Assembly: GCA_020029455.1 (NCBI GenBank)
Contig: JAIBJH010000072.1
Location: 1-10,611 of the forward strand
DNA: 10,611 bases
From: Hyphomicrobiales bacterium
GTDB taxonomy: Bacteria > Pseudomonadota > Alphaproteobacteria > Rhizobiales > Aestuariivirgaceae
Reading direction: 5' to 3'
Shown here: positions 6,829-10,611 of the stretch, in pieces
Numbering within the stretch: the first letter of the stretch is position 1
Layout: every line of letters starts with the position of its first letter
Made by a program: the position numbers and the translations under genes
The notes under the pieces: model-generated
Told to the model about the DNA's origin: nothing
Databases searched by the model: none
The model's input: only the letters and a program-made list of their open reading frames with translations

Positions 6829-8094
6829 TCAGGCAAGCATCAGGGCGGGGTCTTCGATCAACCGCTTGATTGATTGAAGAAGTGCAGCGCCCACAGCGCC
6901 ATCCACAGCGCGGTGGTCGCACGACAAGGTCAGCGTCACTTGCGTGGCAAGAACAGGCTGACCATTGACGGGGACGAAGCGTTCAACTGCCGCCCCGACC
7001 GCCAGGATGGTTGCTTGCGGCGGATTGATGATCGCCGAAAACTGCTCGACACCGAACATGCCGAGATTGGATATGGCAGCACACCCGCCTTGATACTCCG
7101 CAGGCTGCAACTTTCTTGCCCGCGCCCGTGCCGCAAGCTCCTTCATCTCCCTGGAGATGGTTGAAAGCGTCTTGCTCTCCGCAGCGCGGACCACGGGCGT
7201 GAAGAGACCCCCTTCGACAGCAACGGCAACACCAATGTCCGACCGGTGATGCTGCAGAATGGCGTTATCGGCAAACGTGACATTCGCTGCCGGCACTTGT
7301 TGTAGCGCAAGCGCCATGGCCTTGATGATGAAGTCATTGATGGAAAGCTTCCATGCCGGTGACTTATCTGGATTGAGGGGGGCATGCCCGTTAAGCCGCT
7401 GGCGAATGGCCATCAAGATGTCGATGGTGCAGGTTGCCGATAGATAGAAATGGGGGACGGTCTGCTTGGACAGTGTCAGCCGCTGGGCAATTGTGCGGCG
7501 CATGCCATCAAAGGGAATTTCTGTGAATGACCCGGCCTCGAATTGCGCCCGCGTGCCGGCGTCGGCAACAGTTTCGTTCGCTGGAGAAGGAGCTTTCACC
7601 GCCGCCGCGCGAGAGGATTGCACATCGGCGGCAACAATCCGTCCATTGGGGCCGGACCCGATGATGTTTCCAAGCTGAAGGCCAGCCTGTCGCGCCTGTC
7701 GGCGTGCCAGGGGCGTTGCCCTAATACCTTCATCGGTTGTGCCCTGTCGGGGCGCAGCTGGCGGGGGAATGGGCGCAGCTGGCTGTCTCGCAACAGGGGT
7801 CGCTGCCGCGGCAGATGCCGGGACTGCCGACGCTCCCACGGCCTTGACGATTTCGCCCGGACCATAGATGACGGCGACCACAGTGCCGATGGCGATATCC
7901 TTGGCACCGCCGAGGTCAGCAAGCTTGATCGTGCCGTCGCCCGGAGCCTCGATTTCCATAGCAGCCTTGTCGGTTTCAATATCGAAGATGGGCTGACCCT
8001 TCTTGACGGTATCGCCATCCTTGACGTGCCACTGCGAGATCACACCCGTGGACATATCCATATCCACCTTGGGAAGGATGACTTCGACGGTCAT
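6829..8094 (-). CDS. Dihydrolipoamide acyltransferase, E2 component of a pyruvate/acetoin-type 2-oxo acid dehydrogenase complex
   Basis: A 421-residue E2 with standard order: one lipoyl domain at 1-80 with lipoyl lysine K43 in ETDKAAMEIEAP, an Ala/Pro linker (about 85-118), a peripheral E3/E1-binding domain at 124-158 (RATPLARRQAR, GSGPNGRIVAADV), a second linker, and a catalytic domain from about 190 ending in the active-site DHRAVDGA (H394, D398). It moves the acyl group made by E1 to coenzyme A; the complex is cytoplasmic. It starts 2 bp after the E1 beta stop, with an AGGGCGG ribosome binding site. It differs from Pseudomonas-type AcoC, which carries an alpha/beta-hydrolase domain. The exact substrate (pyruvate, acetoin or a branched-chain acid) is not settled by sequence alone. 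No E3 gene follows, since the operon ends here against the gene on the other strand. Confidence 0.92.
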   Translation of the reverse strand: MTVEVILPKVDMDMSTGVISQWHVKDGDTVKKGQPIFDIETDKAAMEIEAPGDGTIKLADLGGAKDIAIGTVVAVIYGPGEIVKAVGASAVPASAAAATPVARQPAAPIPPPAAPRQGTTDEGIRATPLARRQARQAGLQLGNIIGSGPNGRIVAADVQSSRAAAVKAPSPANETVADAGTRAQFEAGSFTEIPFDGMRRTIAQRLTLSKQTVPHFYLSATCTIDILMAIRQRLNGHAPLNPDKSPAWKLSINDFIIKAMALALQQVPAANVTFADNAILQHHRSDIGVAVAVEGGLFTPVVRAAESKTLSTISREMKELAARARARKLQPAEYQGGCAAISNLGMFGVEQFSAIINPPQATILAVGAAVERFVPVNGQPVLATQVTLTLSCDHRAVDGAVGAALLQSIKRLIEDPALMLA

Positions 8095-8096
8095 CT

Positions 8097-9089
8097 CTAG
8101 AATCCGCCCTTCACCAGATTGCGTAGCGCGTCGGTGATGCCATCGACCTGCGGCACGGCCACTTTCTCAAGGATGGGGCTGTAAGGAATGGGAGTCTCTG
8201 CACCACCGAGGCGCATGATAGGCGCATCGAGATAGTCAAAGGCCTCGCTTTCGGCAATCATGGCGCTGATTTCGGCGCCAATGCCAAGTGTCTTAACACC
8301 CTCATAGATGCAGGCAAGCCGCGTTGTCTTCTTGACGCTCTCGATGATTGTGGCCCCGTCGATGGGCCGTATCGAGCGGAGATCGATGACTTCGATATCG
8401 ATGCCTTCCTTGGCCAGAGCTTCGGCGGCTTCCAGCGCCTTGTGCACCATGATGGCCGAAGCAACAACTGTCGCATCCTTGCCATTGCGCCGCACCACTG
8501 CTTTGCCGATGGGCGTGCGGTACATGATTTCCGGCACATTGCCCTTGATCTTGTAGAGCAGCTTATGTTCGAACACGAGCACCGGATCGGGATCATCAAT
8601 GGCAGCAAGGATGAGGCCCTTTGCGTCTTCCGGCGTCGATGGCTCGACCACTTTCAGTCCGGGCACATGGCCAAACCATGCTTCGAGTGACTGCGAATGT
8701 TGTGCCGCGGCACCCGTTCCCGAGCCGCAAGGCATGCGAAAGACGATGGGAACGGAAACCTTTCCGCCCAGCATGTAGCGCATCTTGGCCGCCTGGTTTA
8801 CGATCTGCTCCATGGCGAGCGTGGAAAAGTCAGAAAACTGAAACTCGTAAACGGGCCGCGATCCGGCAATAGCTGCACCCACGGCAACCCCGGCACCACC
8901 CAACTCCGAAATCGGCGTATCCATGACGCGGTCCTCGCCGAAACGGTGCACCAGATCGCCGGTCACCTGGAAGGCACCACCATAGACGCCAATGTCTTCT
9001 CCCATGAGGAACACGCGGGGATCCACCTCCATGGCCTGCGCCAGCGCCTCCTGTATCGCCTGCGCGAAACTCAGCTCACGAACGCTCAT
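8097..9089 (-). CDS. 2-oxo acid dehydrogenase E1 component, beta subunit (pyruvate/acetoin type)
   Basis: A 330-residue E1 beta subunit. It has FLMGEDIGVYGGAF at 27-40, DTPISELG at 57-64 with E62 in the place of the glutamate that activates thiamine diphosphate, and QHSQSLEAWF at 130-139 with the conserved active-site histidine H131. With E1 alpha it forms the thiamine-diphosphate heterotetramer that decarboxylates the 2-oxo acid (or cleaves acetoin). The main pyruvate dehydrogenase E1 beta of alphaproteobacteria is about 460 residues because of an N-terminal lipoyl domain; this protein starts directly with the catalytic domain. That supports a second, acetoin-dehydrogenase-like complex. Its ATG overlaps the E1 alpha stop as ATGA, and it has a GGGAG ribosome binding site 6 bp upstream. 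Confidence 0.92.
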   Translation of the reverse strand: MSVRELSFAQAIQEALAQAMEVDPRVFLMGEDIGVYGGAFQVTGDLVHRFGEDRVMDTPISELGGAGVAVGAAIAGSRPVYEFQFSDFSTLAMEQIVNQAAKMRYMLGGKVSVPIVFRMPCGSGTGAAAQHSQSLEAWFGHVPGLKVVEPSTPEDAKGLILAAIDDPDPVLVFEHKLLYKIKGNVPEIMYRTPIGKAVVRRNGKDATVVASAIMVHKALEAAEALAKEGIDIEVIDLRSIRPIDGATIIESVKKTTRLACIYEGVKTLGIGAEISAMIAESEAFDYLDAPIMRLGGAETPIPYSPILEKVAVPQVDGITDALRNLVKGGF

Positions 9090-10120
9090 GCGGCGCTCCC
9101 GGCGGTGTAGATGTCTCTCAGTAGGGAATCGGGTGTCGGATTGGTGCCGGCCTGGGCAAAGGCAAAGGCTTCCTCGATCTCTTTTTCAACGCCCGCGCGG
9201 ATGGCCTTGGCTTCCGCCGCCGTCATTACCCCATGGGCCTGCAGGTCATATTCGAAGGCAGGAATGGGGTCACGCTGCTTCCAGTCTTCAATCTCATCCT
9301 TGCTGCGGTAGCGGTTACGGTCCGAACGCGAATGGCCCTTGGTCCGGTAAGTCTTGCACTCAATAAGCGTCGGGCCTTGTCCTTTTCTCGCGCGCTCCAT
9401 TGCCGCCATCATGGCTTCATTCACATCGGCAATTGAGTTTCCATCTACGACAACGCCCGGCATATCGTAGCCGGCTGCGCGCGTTGCCACATCCTTGACG
9501 GCCGTTGAACGGGCCGTGGAAACAGACATGCCATACTGGTTGTTTTCGCAAACATAGATGACGGGAAGTTTCCAGACACCGGCAATGTTCAAGGACTCGT
9601 GGAACGCGCCTTCATTGTTTGCGCCGTCGCCAAAGAAACACACGGCAACATCCTTTGTCTTGCGCTGTTTGATAGCAAGGGCAGCACCCGTTGCCAGCGG
9701 CAAACCGCCGCCGACAATGCCATTGGCGCCGAGATTGCCAGTAGCGGGGTCGGCGATGTGCATGGAGCCACCGCGGCCCCGGCAGTAGCCTTCTTCCTTG
9801 CCGAAGAATTCGGCGAACATGTATCTCACTTCCGCACCCTTACCGATGCAATGCCCATGTCCGCGATGTGTCGAGGTGATGTAGTCCTTGTCGGTCAAAT
9901 CCATGCAGACGCCAATGGCTGTCGCTTCCTGGCCGATGGAAAGATGCATGGTGCCGTGCGTTAGCCCACGCACATAGGAGTCTTCCGCCATCTCCTCGAA
10001 GCGGCGGATAAGCCACATGCGGCGCAACGCTTCCTTCAATTGTTCCGCGTTGTGCTTTGCATAGAAGGGCCGGGCGTTGGGCCCCTTAATGGATGATGTA
10101 GTCTTGGGGCTGGCTGGCAT
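9086..10120 (-). CDS. 2-oxo acid dehydrogenase E1 component, alpha subunit (pyruvate/acetoin type)
   Basis: A 344-residue E1 alpha subunit from the ATG at 10120. The thiamine-diphosphate motif runs from GDGANNEGAFHE (GDG at 164-166) to CENNQYGMS (NN at 193-194). Upstream are LIRRFEE, GTMHLSIGQEA, THRGHGH and GRGGSMH, and downstream is YRTKGHSRSD, the conserved loop near the active site. It pairs with the overlapping E1 beta gene. A longer reading from TTG 10150 would place the start inside a GC-rich inverted repeat and without a ribosome binding site, so I prefer ATG 10120, although its own site (AGAG) is weak. It is the first gene of a three-gene operon with a plausible promoter directly upstream. 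Confidence 0.9.
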   Translation of the reverse strand: MPASPKTTSSIKGPNARPFYAKHNAEQLKEALRRMWLIRRFEEMAEDSYVRGLTHGTMHLSIGQEATAIGVCMDLTDKDYITSTHRGHGHCIGKGAEVRYMFAEFFGKEEGYCRGRGGSMHIADPATGNLGANGIVGGGLPLATGAALAIKQRKTKDVAVCFFGDGANNEGAFHESLNIAGVWKLPVIYVCENNQYGMSVSTARSTAVKDVATRAAGYDMPGVVVDGNSIADVNEAMMAAMERARKGQGPTLIECKTYRTKGHSRSDRNRYRSKDEIEDWKQRDPIPAFEYDLQAHGVMTAAEAKAIRAGVEKEIEEAFAFAQAGTNPTPDSLLRDIYTAGSAA

Positions 10121-10141
10121 GAAAACTCTGCTGCACGACAA

Positions 10142-10168
10142 ACCCGGCAAGCCGTCTGCCGGCCGGGT
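10142..10168 (-). repeat. GC-rich inverted repeat upstream of the dehydrogenase operon, possible terminator or leader hairpin
   Basis: ACCCGGC (10142-10148) and GCCGGGT (10162-10168) form a 7-bp stem; an alternative stem pairs CCGGCA (10144-10149) with TGCCGG (10157-10162) around a 7-base loop. On the minus strand it is followed by TTTGT, a poor U-tract. It could be a weak terminator for the glycerol transporter transcript, or a hairpin at the very 5' end of the E1 alpha mRNA if the promoter just upstream is real. Confidence 0.4.
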
Positions 10169-10171
10169 CCC

Positions 10172-10203
10172 TATATATGCAACATTTCGCTTTCAGAGGT
10201 CAA
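10172..10203 (-). promoter_or_regulatory. Probable sigma70-like promoter of the E1 alpha/E1 beta/E2 operon
   Basis: On the minus strand, TTGACC (10203-10198) is followed after 18 bp by CATATA (10179-10174) within the AT-rich block CATATATAG. This resembles alphaproteobacterial housekeeping promoters. Transcription would start near 10167, giving a leader of about 47 bases. An AT-rich partial palindrome (GTAT-TTTG-ATAC) lies just upstream at about 10207-10218 and may be an UP element or a binding site; it touches the stop codon of the upstream gene. Confidence 0.45.
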
Positions 10204-10217
10204 TATGTATCAAAATA

Positions 10218-10544
10218 CTATCCCCAACGGAAGACAAAGACCATCCATAGAATTGCCAGCACCATTCCACCCCACAAAGGAATGCCCATAAGGCCCAGCC
10301 AGGCAAGAAAGATAAAGCAAGACCCGAGATGAGTGATGAAAAGACGGTCGCCCCGAGTAGTGTTGAGGCCGAAAATGCCGCGCCTTGGGTTACCGCCTGG
10401 GGAATAGTATTCCCAGACCCCCATCACGGCGATTGAGGCGAAGATATAGAGGAAGAAGGCAATGGAGGCGCGGTTCCAGGCCATCCAGGTGCCGAGCGGC
10501 TGTTGCCACCAGTCAGCGGAAAATAGGGTGGGGGCATCCATCAT
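10218..10544 (-). CDS. glpU: DUF2160 small membrane protein of a glycerol-type ABC transporter (GlpU-like)
   Basis: A 108-residue protein with three hydrophobic segments, around residues 19-42, 67-84 and 86-106 (AFFLYIFASIAVMGVW, LGSCFIFLAWLGLMGIPLW, then a hydrophobic end). The block TTRGDRLFITHLGSCFIFLAWLGL is characteristic of DUF2160. In Rhizobium leguminosarum such a protein, GlpU, is encoded in the glycerol ABC transporter operon glpSTPQUV; its precise role is not known. I chose ATG 10544 because GGGAG lies 7 bp upstream; TTG 10550 would leave a single base of spacing, and ATG 10541 is also possible. It begins 12 bp after the stop of the permease gene, which supports the assignment. Confidence 0.8.
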   Translation of the reverse strand: MMDAPTLFSADWWQQPLGTWMAWNRASIAFFLYIFASIAVMGVWEYYSPGGNPRRGIFGLNTTRGDRLFITHLGSCFIFLAWLGLMGIPLWGGMVLAILWMVFVFRWG

Positions 10545-10556
10545 TTGCAATCTCCC

Positions 10557-10611
10557 TCAGACGCGTCCAAGGGCAAAGCCCTTGGCGATATAGTTGCGCA
10601 CGAAATAAATA
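10557..10611 (-). CDS. glpQ: C-terminal end of an ABC transporter permease (GlpQ-like), 5' part outside the window
   Basis: The minus strand reads IYFVRNYIAKGFALGRV followed by TGA, the usual cytoplasmic tail of MalF/MalG-type sugar ABC permeases, which commonly end in a pattern like RxYIxxGxxxGRV. Only 17 codons are visible. Its position just before the DUF2160 gene fits GlpQ, the second permease of the glycerol transporter. The symbol rests on this context as much as on the sequence. Confidence 0.6.
   Translation of the reverse strand, partial: IYFVRNYIAKGFALGRV

Noticed and set aside
7543..8100. Long plus-strand open frame of 185 codons opposite the E2 gene
   Set aside because: It is antisense to a gene with full-length family motifs, is rich in Arg and Cys, and is explained by the high GC of the E2 coding strand.

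Overview
The window looks like chromosomal DNA of an alphaproteobacterium, probably Hyphomicrobiales. The grounds are the moderately high GC, the family-level look of the proteins (a GcvT-domain FAD oxidoreductase of the dimethylglycine/sarcosine dehydrogenase type, an FAH-fold sugar-acid enzyme, a rhizobial-type glycerol ABC transporter remnant) and tightly packed operons. No RNA gene, insertion sequence, CRISPR array or phage gene was seen. The longest non-coding stretch is about 97 bp, so almost all of the window is coding.

Left part, 1-4621, plus strand: five genes in one tight operon with gaps of 3, -4, 9 and 3 bp. They are the C-terminal part of an FAD-dependent oxidoreductase with a folate-binding GcvT domain (cut by the window edge), an FAH-family enzyme of the 2-keto-3-deoxy-sugar-acid dehydratase/hydrolase type, a 2-keto-3-deoxygluconate kinase (KdgK-like), an RbsD/FucU sugar mutarotase and a ribokinase (RbsK). 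Together they suggest catabolism of a sugar or sugar acid whose identity is not obvious. The demethylase-like first gene hints at a methylated or aminated substrate. The promoter and any transporter genes would lie left of the window.

Middle, 4683-6828: a TerC/YjbE-family membrane protein with its own possible promoter, then two divergent genes I do not recognise (224 and 261 codons) separated by only 22 bp. Each of these two meets its outer neighbour tail to tail with no base between the stop codons (5345|5346 and 6828|6829).

Right part, 6829-10120, minus strand: a three-gene operon for a 2-oxo acid dehydrogenase complex (E1 alpha, E1 beta, E2) of the pyruvate/acetoin type, with a ATGA overlap and a 2-bp gap. 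E1 beta lacks the N-terminal lipoyl domain typical of the main alphaproteobacterial pyruvate dehydrogenase, so this is probably an additional complex. No E3 gene is present. A sigma70-like promoter and an inverted repeat lie just upstream.

Far right, 10218-10611, minus strand: the end of a glycerol-type ABC transporter operon, with a DUF2160 small membrane protein (GlpU-like) preceded by the last 17 codons of an ABC permease (GlpQ-like). The substrate-binding gene glpV, which follows glpU in the rhizobial operon, is not there; the dehydrogenase operon takes its place.
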